From Lentimicrobiaceae bacterium (lineage in GTDB: Bacteria > Bacteroidota > Bacteroidia > Bacteroidales > F082), in NCBI GenBank assembly GCA_031262365.1, contig JAISHW010000022.1:1-64000 (forward strand): a stretch of DNA of 64,000 bases. Reading direction: 5' to 3'. The notes below the pieces were generated by a model. The model was not told where the DNA came from. It ran no database searches and worked only from the letters and a program-made list of their open reading frames with translations. A program made the translations under genes and the position numbers. Shown piece by piece: positions 28,161 through 35,760 of the stretch (positions are counted from its first letter, which is position 1; each line of letters begins with the position of its first letter).

Positions 28161-28721
28161 TTAAGTAAATATTTTTGGTTTCAAAATGGTATTTATTTGC
28201 GAGCCGCCTTTGTTTTTTCCAACAACCTCAAAAATTAGAGTTCCGTCAATCGTGAAATCTCCATTTTCTGCCGTATTTACTCTGTGTTTTGTACGCAGTT
28301 GATTGGCAAAAAACGTTTCACGTATATTTCCTAAATTGATATTTTGAAACGCCAAAGAATGGATAATATTGGTATTATCAAGATACACTTTTTGTGGTTT
28401 TGCCAGTGTTTGAAGCGTTTGATTGGGTTCGGTAATACAGAGTAATATACCGGCTTTATCCAACAAATAAAGATACTTTACTAAAGCGTGTCTGCCTATT
28501 TCTATTGCTGCATCCAAATTTGTAATGTTTGGCGTAAAAGGCACCGTTTCTGAAATAGTAGCAAGCAATTTTCTGATTTTCAAAATAGTAGCATACTCAA
28601 TATGTTCTATTGCCGGCAAATCTTCGTTCAGCGTTTTATTGATAGACTGCTCAACCTGAATAGGATACGTTGCAATATTTTCTTTATAATAAGGATAATT
28701 TACCCGTGCCTTTTGCCCCAA
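28161..28721 (-). pseudogene. Truncated DUF4143 ATPase (C-terminal part only)
   Basis: The 186-codon frame matches the second half of the ATPase at 58787-59980: a helical segment with ILKIRKLLATISETVPFTPNI, a winged-helix-like YLYLLDKAGIL, and the DUF4143 nuclease-like fold with KVYLDNTNI, GNIRETFFANQL and LIFEVVGKNKGG. The N-terminal AAA domain with Walker A and B is absent. The normal C-terminal ending is also lost, replaced by QINTILKPKIFT. It is therefore a core fragment of a once complete gene and probably not functional. Confidence 0.75.
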
Positions 28722-28967
28722 TTATACCGATTAATCGGTTGTTCACGCAATAATATGATACAAATAATGAACAAAATCAGTATTTGTATGTTGTATAAGC
28801 CTGTCTGAAGTGATAATTAGAGATTCCATTTTTCGTAAAAATTGGTATTTTGAAACATCAGCAAATGATGCTACTTTTCTTGAAACACACAATATAATTA
28901 AAGACTCCCTAAAAATGGCGGTAATGTATCAGCTTGAGTTCTGTCTCGCGTTTTGTTTATGCAGCAC
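28722..28967. other. Degraded intergenic stretch
   Basis: An AT-rich region of about 250 bases holding a plus-strand open frame without clear start (FRKNWYFETSANDATFLE around 28835-28900) that may be a remnant of another gene. No promoter, RNA or repeat was recognised. Confidence 0.35.
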
Positions 28968-30644
28968 TCAAATTGTAGCCAACTCCTCCATCATGGCGCG
29001 CCGATTGGGATAAATTGATTTGAAATGTGTTAAAAGTGTATTGACTGTTTTATTTCCATTGGGGTATGTTTTCATCCTTTTCAAAATATCAGCCACATAT
29101 TTATAGTGGTCTCTGCCCATGTTTTTTGCCGCATAATCTGTGATTTGTGTCTCATAAAAAGCTAACATACGTTCCGGGTAATGAGTTCTCAAATGGGATT
29201 CATAAGTTGCCAACGAACAGTATTTTCCTAATCGAATGTTTTTCTCAACATAATCCATTAGTCGATCCCAATATTTTTCCTCAATATAAATCTTGGCATA
29301 TACGTGTTCTAAACCACAGTTGTGCTGATTCGCCGATTTGAGAAGATGGTTATCGAGATACTCTTTCCACAAATTAGATGGAATAACAGTTTTCAACGTA
29401 TGGTAATACTTCATACTATCTCTGCCATTAACGAATAGATCCTCTGCTAATTCAATAGCTTTTGCCTTGTTTTCTATCAGCAAATAGACCGACAATTTCT
29501 CGTCTTTCCAGTCTGCCACTGTTCCCGGATGTTTTTTCTTTTCGGCAATACTAATTCCTTCGTCAATCAGCGTAAGGGCATTCTCGTATTCTTTTTCATC
29601 AATCAATTTTTGCAATTTAATCTTCCGAATTTCAGGAAGATACAAATAAGATGAAATTACTTTTTCTACTTCTTCTTTTTTACCGGAATTTTCTAACAAT
29701 TCAATTTTAGTCCTTACCAATGAAGTTGTACGAAAACTATCCGGTTCATTTTGCAACGCTTCGGCAATGATGCGAATACTATTGTCGAAGTTAGATGTTT
29801 TCAGGCTTATCGAAAAGAACAGTTCGCTTAAATTGCCTAAATCATAATTGTCGTAATTGCTGTTTTTGATTAATTGGCTTATTTCATCGGTCAATTCTTT
29901 CAGTAAATCATCAGACAAACCTGATTCAACCATTTCGGCTATTACATCTATTGCATCTTGACAAGCACAAGCCAAATCTCCATTATAATCGTCATACTCT
30001 TCATAGTCTTCTCCTATTTCTCTGATAATCTGGATCAAAATAGTTATGGCTTCCTCTTGACAATTCAGTTTTACTAACGACTTGGCTTTCTCGATATATT
30101 TATCCAACTTGACAGCAATAGCTTGCCCTTCATTCCTATAATTATAATTGCCCGATGAATGTCGAAAACATTTTTGTATTTCTTTGGAATAATCTACCGG
30201 AGTTGTTGTTTTCTTTTTAGGGTGGAGATTGGATTGTATGGCTTGATAAAAATCGGGATCCTTGTCGGCATATTCTGATAAAAACGCAATAAGTTCTTTA
30301 TTATTCGTCTGTTTTAGAATTTCAGACAGCTGATCTTGTGATTCAGACAACGGCATTTCGATAGTAACAGGATGTTCGTCTCTGTGATCCTTGATATACA
30401 AAAGAACAGCGACTATATGTTTGCATATATCGTCATAATCATAAGGGCAATCACAATCCCACGATACAATTTCATCGCCATTCAACTTTATTTCAATAGA
30501 ATACATATCGCTACCGACTACTTCTGCCGTCCATGTATCGGGGCAATTATGTTCGACACGCTCAATCGTATCATCTTCGTAATATTCTTCGCCCCTTTCG
30601 TAGATTTTGCTTGGTATTTGTTTGTGGAAATTATATAGATTCAT
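28968..30644 (-). CDS. SWIM zinc-finger protein with helical repeats
   Basis: A 558-residue soluble protein. Residues about 1-80 form a SWIM domain: the N-terminal YERGEEYYEDDTIERV is typical, and the zinc ligands are seen as WDCDCPYDYDDICKHI (CxCx(n)CxH). The rest, about 100-550, is strongly helical and acidic with TPR/HEAT-like pairs, for example KAKSLVKLNCQEEAITILIQ and LIDEKEYENALTLIDEGI. SWIM domains bind DNA or proteins and often work with ATPases. Here the start codon is 3 bases after the stop of an AAA/DUF4143 ATPase gene, so the two are surely cotranscribed. The joint function is unknown. Confidence 0.8.
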   Translation of the reverse strand: MNLYNFHKQIPSKIYERGEEYYEDDTIERVEHNCPDTWTAEVVGSDMYSIEIKLNGDEIVSWDCDCPYDYDDICKHIVAVLLYIKDHRDEHPVTIEMPLSESQDQLSEILKQTNNKELIAFLSEYADKDPDFYQAIQSNLHPKKKTTTPVDYSKEIQKCFRHSSGNYNYRNEGQAIAVKLDKYIEKAKSLVKLNCQEEAITILIQIIREIGEDYEEYDDYNGDLACACQDAIDVIAEMVESGLSDDLLKELTDEISQLIKNSNYDNYDLGNLSELFFSISLKTSNFDNSIRIIAEALQNEPDSFRTTSLVRTKIELLENSGKKEEVEKVISSYLYLPEIRKIKLQKLIDEKEYENALTLIDEGISIAEKKKHPGTVADWKDEKLSVYLLIENKAKAIELAEDLFVNGRDSMKYYHTLKTVIPSNLWKEYLDNHLLKSANQHNCGLEHVYAKIYIEEKYWDRLMDYVEKNIRLGKYCSLATYESHLRTHYPERMLAFYETQITDYAAKNMGRDHYKYVADILKRMKTYPNGNKTVNTLLTHFKSIYPNRRAMMEELATI

Positions 30645-30647
30645 CTT

Positions 30648-31964
30648 TTATCCTTTTAAATAATTAGATTCAATACAGAACACAGCATAAAGCGGCACCG
30701 ACTTGATTCCGTTTTCGAAGCCAAAATTCTTCTTCGAGATGCGGATTCCGCAACAAGATTTGTAGGTATCCATAAAAATACCGAAACTTTTGCCACGAAC
30801 CCTTCGCCCTGCCTTCACCTCGACGGGCACTACATCTACGCCCTGCTGAATCACAAAATCCACCTCGGCGGTGTTATCGTTCTTCCAATAGTGCAGAGGT
30901 ATCCCATTTGCCACCAAACATTGCGCAACGTAATTCTCTGTGAGGGCACCCAAGAATGGAATATCCGTATCGAGAGGTGAAAGTATAGTCGAGGGTGGCA
31001 ATCCCGACTGCATCGTGAGCATACCCGTATCCGACATATAGAGTTTGAAATCGCTTAAATCGACATACGCCTTTATGGGAAGTATGCCTTGTGTGATTTT
31101 TTGGCATTTCAGCGTTACACCTGCATAATTCAACCATTCGATAGCCTCACCGAAGATTGTGGAGGTGGCACCGCGCTTGACGACATTGTATTGGAACTTG
31201 CGGTTCTCTTTGGCTAACTGCGCCGGAATCGATTCATAGCAAGCGCGAATCTTCACACTTGTCGAGGCATCGGCATATTTAGCCATATCGGCAATATACT
31301 CGTTCAGAATGCGGTTTTGAATATCTGCCACCGTCACAAAACTGTTTGTGGCGACAAACTCCTTAACCGCCGCCGGCATACCTCCGACAATCAGATATTT
31401 GTTGTAGTGGTCGAGAGTTTCTGTGTGAATATTCAGAGGTTCGTTCGAGAGATAGTGCTCGCGAATAGAATCGGCAAAGTTATCTCTGCCCAATGCCCAC
31501 AGAAACTCCTCGAAGTCCATGGGATAGAGTGTCATCTCGTCCACCTTGCCAACGGGGTAGGAATAATCCTCTTTTTGGCGATTAATGGCTACACCCAACA
31601 GCGAACCCGCCGCCACGACATGATATTCGGGGGCTTCTTCCTGAAAGTATTTCAGCGAGGTGAGGGCTTTGGCACAAGCTTGTATTTCGTCGAATATTAC
31701 CAGTGTTTTACCTGGAACGATTCGCTGAGAATGCGCCGCCTCCAAATACTGAATAATCGGGGCGGGTGTAATATTTTCCTCAAACTTCTGAGCCAACGCC
31801 TTGTCGGTTTCGAGATTGACGATGATGAAGTTGTCGAACTCCGCAGCTCCGAACTCTTTGAGAATATAGCTTTTTCCCACCTGCCGTGCGCCACCCACTA
31901 TCAACGGCATCCGTCCCTGTTTGTCTTTCCACTCGACCAACTTGTCATAGATTTTCCTTCTCAT
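30648..31964 (-). CDS. AAA_14/DUF4143 ATP-binding protein
   Basis: A complete 438-residue ATPase. The N-terminal AAA domain has Walker A (VGGARQVGKSYILKEF, about 20-36) and Walker B (LVIFDEIQACAKAL). A helical linker and winged-helix region follow, then the C-terminal DUF4143 domain with a PD-(D/E)XK-like core: ALTENYVAQ, YWKNDNTAEVDFVIQ and VPVEVKAG, whose Asp, Glu and Lys fit the nuclease motif. Such proteins are common, patchily distributed and poorly understood. The downstream SWIM-protein gene forms an operon with it. A 22-base palindrome overlaps both the -7 box and the start codon, so transcription and translation may be controlled at this site. A Gly- and Cys-rich codon use differs from neighbours, suggesting transfer. 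Confidence 0.85.
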   Translation of the reverse strand: MRRKIYDKLVEWKDKQGRMPLIVGGARQVGKSYILKEFGAAEFDNFIIVNLETDKALAQKFEENITPAPIIQYLEAAHSQRIVPGKTLVIFDEIQACAKALTSLKYFQEEAPEYHVVAAGSLLGVAINRQKEDYSYPVGKVDEMTLYPMDFEEFLWALGRDNFADSIREHYLSNEPLNIHTETLDHYNKYLIVGGMPAAVKEFVATNSFVTVADIQNRILNEYIADMAKYADASTSVKIRACYESIPAQLAKENRKFQYNVVKRGATSTIFGEAIEWLNYAGVTLKCQKITQGILPIKAYVDLSDFKLYMSDTGMLTMQSGLPPSTILSPLDTDIPFLGALTENYVAQCLVANGIPLHYWKNDNTAEVDFVIQQGVDVVPVEVKAGRRVRGKSFGIFMDTYKSCCGIRISKKNFGFENGIKSVPLYAVFCIESNYLKG

Positions 31965-31985
31965 TGCGGTTAATATTTACCGCAA
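31964..31985. promoter_or_regulatory. Palindromic operator overlapping promoter and start codon
   Basis: A 22-base near-perfect palindrome with arms TTGCGGTTAAT and ATTTACCGCAA; 10 of 11 positions pair. It touches the ATG (31962-31964) on one side and the -7 box on the other, a position where a bound repressor would block initiation. Confidence 0.6.
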
Positions 31986-31990
31986 AGATA
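31983..31990 (-). promoter_or_regulatory. -7 box (TATCTTTG) of the ATPase-SWIM operon
   Basis: An exact TAnnTTTG element on the minus strand. Its end is 19 bases from the ATG, so the leader is about 10 bases. Confidence 0.6.
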
Positions 31991-32035
31991 TAACTATCTA
32001 TGAAAAAATCAAAATTAGTATGATAAATCTACACA

Positions 32036-32338
32036 TAAACTTCTAAAATAAAAATTAGCGTTCAAAGCTGTAACAATAGCAAACGATTTCACTTCGGAAA
32101 ATTTGACACCAAGCGATTCGAGGCTTACGAAACGCTATGGGCATTGTTTCGCAACACCAAAGCTGAGTTGCTCGAAATCACCTTGAATAAGTGTATCTTA
32201 TTGTATATCATAGAATTATTAACAAAATTATCCGATATTATGTCGTTCGACATTGATATTGTAATGAAACACTTATTGTCTGATAATGAGCGTTTTGTAA
32301 ACCTATTCAATTTTGCACCACCCGCCAATGCGGCTTAG
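32036..32338 (+). pseudogene. Gene remnant without start codon
   Basis: An open frame of 100 codons runs to the stop at 32336-32338. It includes HFGKFDTKRFEAYETLWALF, which looks like real protein, and ends FNFAPPANAA. No start codon lies near its 5' end. It fills most of the 490-base gap between the ATPase gene and the next minus-strand gene; the rest of the gap shows nothing recognisable. Family unknown. Confidence 0.4.
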
Positions 32339-32458
32339 AACGAACTTACGAAAGTTGAATTAAAGATTTGAATAAACAATTAAGAAAAAAGAAGTATTAA
32401 AATCCTAAATTTAGGAATTATCGCTACGGAAAACTGAACACCAGATAGTAACAGCGTT

Positions 32459-33070
32459 TTATTCAAAGTATTTTATTAAGGAGTCTATAATAGGTATGTT
32501 TCCGCCAGACTTACTTTGAACTGTCGAAATAGAATGTCCACATTGAGGAAAAAGTCCGCTACTACTACAATCGCCACATTTACATCCGGTAATTTTTCCT
32601 TCGCTATTTGTGTTAAATTCACAACAAGCACAGTGGTTGTTTCCAGTTCCCGGTATACAAGCGTGTGTGGTAGGATTTGTGATTATTCCCGTGCCACCAC
32701 CTGCCGGTGGTGCTTTTTCGTTTTTTGCAGCCATATAGACCGGATGCGCAATAAGAAGGTGTTGGGCGATTAAAGAATCTTCGAAATAAGTATTAGATTC
32801 GCCACTAATAATCAAATAGGCAAATTCTTTGTTTCCGAAATCTGTAATTGTAGCATCGGTAATAACGATTTTGTTTTTGCCGTCAAATAATGTTTTTCCA
32901 ATCAGATCGGTTCGAATCAAAAATTCATCTCCAATTTGGTCGCAAACTACAACATTTGTTCCTCCTAAAACGTATGCTTTTTTGTGTTTTGTGTCTTTTG
33001 CTTGAATTGAGGATGAGCATAAAAACAAGCCAAACAGTAGCAATAGTGCAATAATGGTAATTCTTTTCAT
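32459..33070 (-). CDS. Secreted protein with a Cys-rich C-terminal region
   Basis: A 203-residue exported protein. Signal peptide about 1-24 (TIIALLLLFGLFLCSSSIQAK). Residues about 30-120 look like a beta-rich domain (KIVITDATITDFGNKEFAYLIISGES). After a Pro/Gly linker (APPAGGGTGII) there is a segment at about 138-182 with eight cysteines and two His in HACIPGTGNNHCACCEF and CKCGDCSSSGLFPQCGH, spaced like a metal- or disulfide-rich knot. No family is recognised. An exact -7 box lies 32 bases upstream. Possibly a periplasmic metal-binding or surface protein; this is inference. Confidence 0.65.
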   Translation of the reverse strand: MKRITIIALLLLFGLFLCSSSIQAKDTKHKKAYVLGGTNVVVCDQIGDEFLIRTDLIGKTLFDGKNKIVITDATITDFGNKEFAYLIISGESNTYFEDSLIAQHLLIAHPVYMAAKNEKAPPAGGGTGIITNPTTHACIPGTGNNHCACCEFNTNSEGKITGCKCGDCSSSGLFPQCGHSISTVQSKSGGNIPIIDSLIKYFE

Positions 33071-33101
33071 CGTATGAATTTTTTAAAGGATTAAACCCAA
33101 C

Positions 33102-33109
33102 CAAAAGTA
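33102..33109 (-). promoter_or_regulatory. -7 box (TACTTTTG) of the Cys-rich protein gene
   Basis: An exact TAnnTTTG element on the minus strand, 32 bases before the ATG at 33070. Confidence 0.6.
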
Positions 33110-33131
33110 ATATAAAAAAATGAATTATGGG

Positions 33132-33253
33132 GGGGACTTCTAAAAATCCCAATTTCTGCGTTACGCTTCTTCAACAAAATGCTCATTTACGCCAAGTAAA
33201 CTCCGCTTTTGTTTCAGTCGCAAGCCTTGATATTGAAATTTTTAGAAGTCCCC
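33132..33253. mobile_element. MITE-like short repeat, family A, copy 2 (complete)
   Basis: A 122-base unit bounded by GGGGACTTCTAAAAAT and ATTTTTAGAAGTCCCC, a 16-bp perfect terminal inverted repeat. The tetramer TTAT occurs at 33125-33128, three G before the left end, and directly after the right end (33254-33257), consistent with a 4-bp target duplication plus extra G. The interior is the reverse complement of copy 1. Confidence 0.8.
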
Positions 33254-33308
33254 TTATTATTATTGCATCTCGTTTTTTTATTAAAAAACGTTAAAACGGC
33301 TTTTTTGA

Positions 33309-33719
33309 TTATTCCTTTTTATAAACAACGTTAATCGTTCCGAGTGGTGTCGAAGAATTTGTTGTAATCGATTTTTCTTCGGTGTCGTATGTTCCCAAAA
33401 GATTAAACTGGGGCGAATTTTCGAATCGGAAAAAGATGCCGCCATTAGGATTTAACGACCAAACGGTGCGGTGTGAAGCATGGTCATCTTTGATCAATAA
33501 AATCGAATCGCTGACAAATTCTAACTGCATACGATTCTCTTTTTCAATCACTTGGTTTACCATTTCGGGAGTTGATTTCATCTCGTCGAAATCAACTTCT
33601 ACTGTTTTTACTATCCACGTACCAATCATTTTCTTTTCGGGAGTCGATTTGCATGCACCGAAAAACAAAACAGTTCCAATCAAAAATAATCCTGCAAAAA
33701 GGAGTTTCTTATTCATCAT
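33309..33719 (-). CDS. Small lipocalin-like lipoprotein
   Basis: A 136-residue protein with a lipoprotein signal (LLFAGLFLIGTVLFFGACKS, Cys at about 23). The mature part opens with KKMIGTWIVKTVEVDF, the usual first strand of lipocalin-like DUF families, and continues with alternating strands (RMQLEFVSDSILLI; SITTNSSTPLGTINVVYKKE). It is probably an outer-membrane-anchored small beta-barrel binding an unknown ligand. A -7 box precedes it. A similar 3' end is seen as debris near 24300, suggesting a lost paralogue. Confidence 0.7.
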   Translation of the reverse strand: MMNKKLLFAGLFLIGTVLFFGACKSTPEKKMIGTWIVKTVEVDFDEMKSTPEMVNQVIEKENRMQLEFVSDSILLIKDDHASHRTVWSLNPNGGIFFRFENSPQFNLLGTYDTEEKSITTNSSTPLGTINVVYKKE

Positions 33720-33732
33720 AAAATATTTTCGG

Positions 33733-33740
33733 CAAAAATA
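33733..33740 (-). promoter_or_regulatory. -7 box (TATTTTTG) of the lipocalin-like gene
   Basis: An exact TAnnTTTG element on the minus strand, ending 14 bases before the ATG at 33719. Confidence 0.55.
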
Positions 33741-33943
33741 AACATAACAACGGCAAAAATTAAAACAGATTGCATTTTGTTTTTCGCGAAAAATTATAAA
33801 AAAAGTAAAATCTTTTAGAACGATACGAACGTTAGTAATCCACCACTACATAAAGTCGCCACCCCGTTATGCCACCGCAAATAAAAATAATATTCGTAAA
33901 CAAAAAAATAAATGTTATTATACTTGTGTTAAAAAAGCATTAT

Positions 33944-33982
33944 CTTTATCAAAACTTTTGAAAATGAAAACTTTTGATAAAG
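33944..33982. repeat. Inverted repeat upstream of the lipoprotein gene at 34110
   Basis: CTTTATCAAAA and TTTTGATAAAG form an 11-bp perfect inverted repeat around 17 bases. It could be an operator or an mRNA hairpin. The rest of the 390-base gap (33720-34109) shows only the promoter box at 33733 and AT-rich sequence. Confidence 0.45.
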
Positions 33983-34109
33983 CGATATATAAAATGCTTA
34001 ATATGATGTAATTATGCGTGATTTAATAAGTCGGAAAAGTTACATTCAGCGGTGGAAAACGGAGAAGCCGATAGCCGAAAGTGGAGGCAAATTTAAAATT
34101 TTTGCAAAA

Positions 34110-34871
34110 ATGAAAAAGATATTTTTAAATTACGGACTATTTTTAGTCTTGGTACTGACAGCCACAGTGTTTAATTCTTGCGACAAAGGTGATGATCCTG
34201 ATAGTGCTTCAAAGATTACAGCAACTAATGTAATCAATGGCTCTACCCAAATCGAAACAGTAAAAGCCCTTGCTTATTGGGATGGTGACGATTGGGAGAG
34301 TGACGATTATGGTTATGATACAATTGCACAAGCTCCATATCAGAACAATGGTTTTGTATTGGAACTTCCTGCAACTATGGGAGCAAAATATTTAGAAACG
34401 CTTGAGTTAGATGATGATGAGTTATTGGAAGCGGGAATTTCCATAAGCAACAAAAATGTCAAAATATTTTTTCTTGAATATTTAATAGGGTACAATGTAG
34501 ATGACGATGAAATCGGAGATTTCTATTTAGGAGAAGAAACTGAGAATAGCTTGCATTATACTTTTTGGGTATATGTTGACGGCGATGTTACTATTAAAGG
34601 AGAATATAAAGATATTCATGACGACTATGGGGTTATAGAAAAATGTGACTTGACACTAAAAAAAGGTTGGAATATTGTGTATGGCAGTGAGACGGAGAAC
34701 TACGATAATTCGACAGGTGGATATGTTGATTTATACACAATTTCAAACAAAAAACCGTCAGGAGTAAATTATGCTTGGAATTTTTATGGCTATTCTGTGT
34801 GGCAACAAAAACGGCTAAAAACACAAAATCTTGTTTTCTCGAAATGGAAAGAAAGCAGAAAGAAACGATAA
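34110..34871 (+). CDS. Hypothetical acidic lipoprotein
   Basis: A 253-residue protein from the ATG that opens a lipoprotein signal (FLNYGLFLVLVLTATVFNSCDK, Cys about 24). An ATG 96 bases upstream is in frame but would add a charged region before the signal. The mature protein is very acidic (WDGDDWESDDYGYDT, DEIGDFYLGEETE) and beta-rich, ending KPSGVNYAWNFYGYSVW. The last about 22 residues are basic and unlike the rest, so the true C-terminus may have been altered by recombination. An attC-like palindrome begins 10 bases after the stop. No family recognised. Confidence 0.6.
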   Translation: MKKIFLNYGLFLVLVLTATVFNSCDKGDDPDSASKITATNVINGSTQIETVKALAYWDGDDWESDDYGYDTIAQAPYQNNGFVLELPATMGAKYLETLELDDDELLEAGISISNKNVKIFFLEYLIGYNVDDDEIGDFYLGEETENSLHYTFWVYVDGDVTIKGEYKDIHDDYGVIEKCDLTLKKGWNIVYGSETENYDNSTGGYVDLYTISNKKPSGVNYAWNFYGYSVWQQKRLKTQNLVFSKWKESRKKR

Positions 34872-34880
34872 GAAAAACAG

Positions 34881-34975
34881 CCTACAACGTGCGGCGGGTA
34901 TTCAACATGCGACTACACTGGTGCTTCGCGCCGCTTCTTCCGTGCCACGTCGGACACCTGCCGCACGTTAGGTGC
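34881..34975. repeat. attC-like palindromic site
   Basis: A 95-base imperfect palindrome in otherwise AT-rich DNA and itself GC-rich. The outer arms CGTGCGGCGGG (34888-34898) and CCTGCCGCACG (34957-34967) pair over 11 bp with one G-T. The right side runs into GTTAGGT, matching the GTTRRRY core of integron attC sites; the left AAC occurs as CTACAAC, which fits the RYYYAAC consensus only in part. It follows a gene's stop by 10 bases and precedes a toxin-antitoxin pair. Confidence 0.45.
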
Positions 34976-35063
34976 ATTATTCCAGTCCGCACGATAAAAT
35001 CCAGAACACTTGCCTAATTAAAAAAATTCATCTAACTTTGTATCCAGTTAGATACAGTAATTT

Positions 35064-35362
35064 ATGTTCTTTATAGAAAAGACACCTGAATTTGATAAAT
35101 GGATGAGAAAGCTAAAAGACTTGAGAGCCAAGGCTAAAATCCTGTTTCGAATTCAGAAATTGGAGAATGATGAACATTTTGGGGACAATAAACCTGTTGG
35201 TGATGGAATAATAGAATTGCGGATAAACTTTGCCAAAGGTTATCGGGTTTACCTCAAAGAAAAGGATGGAAAATAATCGTCCTGTTGATTGGCGGGGATA
35301 AATCAACCCAAAAAAGGGACATCGAAAAGGCAAAAGAAATTTGGAAAAAATTAAACAAATAG
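35064..35362 (+). pseudogene. HigB/RelE-type toxin gene with a one-base frameshift
   Basis: The frame from 35064 gives MFFIEKTPEFDKWMRKLKD, a typical start of the phage-derived Gp49/HigB toxin family, and continues through NFAKGYRVYLKEKDGK before a premature stop at 35274. The next frame continues without a break in homology-like sequence: KIIVLLIGGDKSTQKRDIEK and AKEIWKKLNK to the stop at 35360-35362. One extra A in the AAAA at 35270-35273 would restore a 99-residue toxin, the normal family length. Such toxins cleave mRNA on the ribosome. It overlaps in transcription with the intact antitoxin 4 bases downstream. Either a disarmed toxin or an error in the sequence. Confidence 0.75.
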
Positions 35363-35366
35363 AAAA

Positions 35367-35657
35367 ATGGGAACTTCAAAATTTGACATAGCGGACTATT
35401 TGGACAGCAAAGAAATGATAGCCGAATACCTCAATACTGTTTTGGAGGAAGGAGATAATGCTGACATTATTAACGCAATCGGACACATCGCAAAAGCCAT
35501 CGGAATGACCAAAATTTCGGAGGAAACCGGATTGAGCCGACCAAGTTTGTACAAAGCATTATCGGACGGGGCTAAACCCCAATTTGCGACCATAATGAAA
35601 GTTTTAAAAGCAATCGGAGGACAAATCCAAGTAAACCCAATGGTCCGCGTGAAATAA
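35367..35657 (+). CDS. Addiction-module antidote protein (HigA-2 family)
   Basis: A 96-residue antitoxin of the putative addiction module antidote family. An N-terminal helical part with FDIADYLDSKEMIAEYLN leads into a helix-turn-helix DNA-binding domain: AIGHIAKAIGMTKISEETGLSRPSLYKALS, followed by KPQFATIMKVLKAIG. It would bind and neutralise the partner toxin and repress the operon. The start lies 4 bases after the toxin's restored stop codon, the usual order for HigBA-type pairs. The antitoxin is intact while the toxin is frameshifted. Confidence 0.88.
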   Translation: MGTSKFDIADYLDSKEMIAEYLNTVLEEGDNADIINAIGHIAKAIGMTKISEETGLSRPSLYKALSDGAKPQFATIMKVLKAIGGQIQVNPMVRVK

Positions 35658-35667
35658 TAACGACACT

Positions 35668-35707
35668 ACGTCTCGTCCTAAAATAGGTTTACACAAAAAA
35701 GAGGGGA
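35668..35707. mobile_element. Family B element, solo left end
   Basis: ACGTCTCGTCCTAAAATAGG and the following TTTACAC match the left end of the element at 25522-25583. No matching right end was found nearby. It lies 10 bases after the antitoxin stop codon. Confidence 0.55.
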
Positions 35708-35760
35708 AAAAATGAATTGCTTATGATCAAATTTTCTAGATAAAAGATTTTTGTTTCATG

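Noticed and set aside
32125-32328. A minus-strand frame opposite the remnant at 32036-32338
   Set aside because: It is the complement of a frame with more protein-like sequence and has no signal, domain or promoter.
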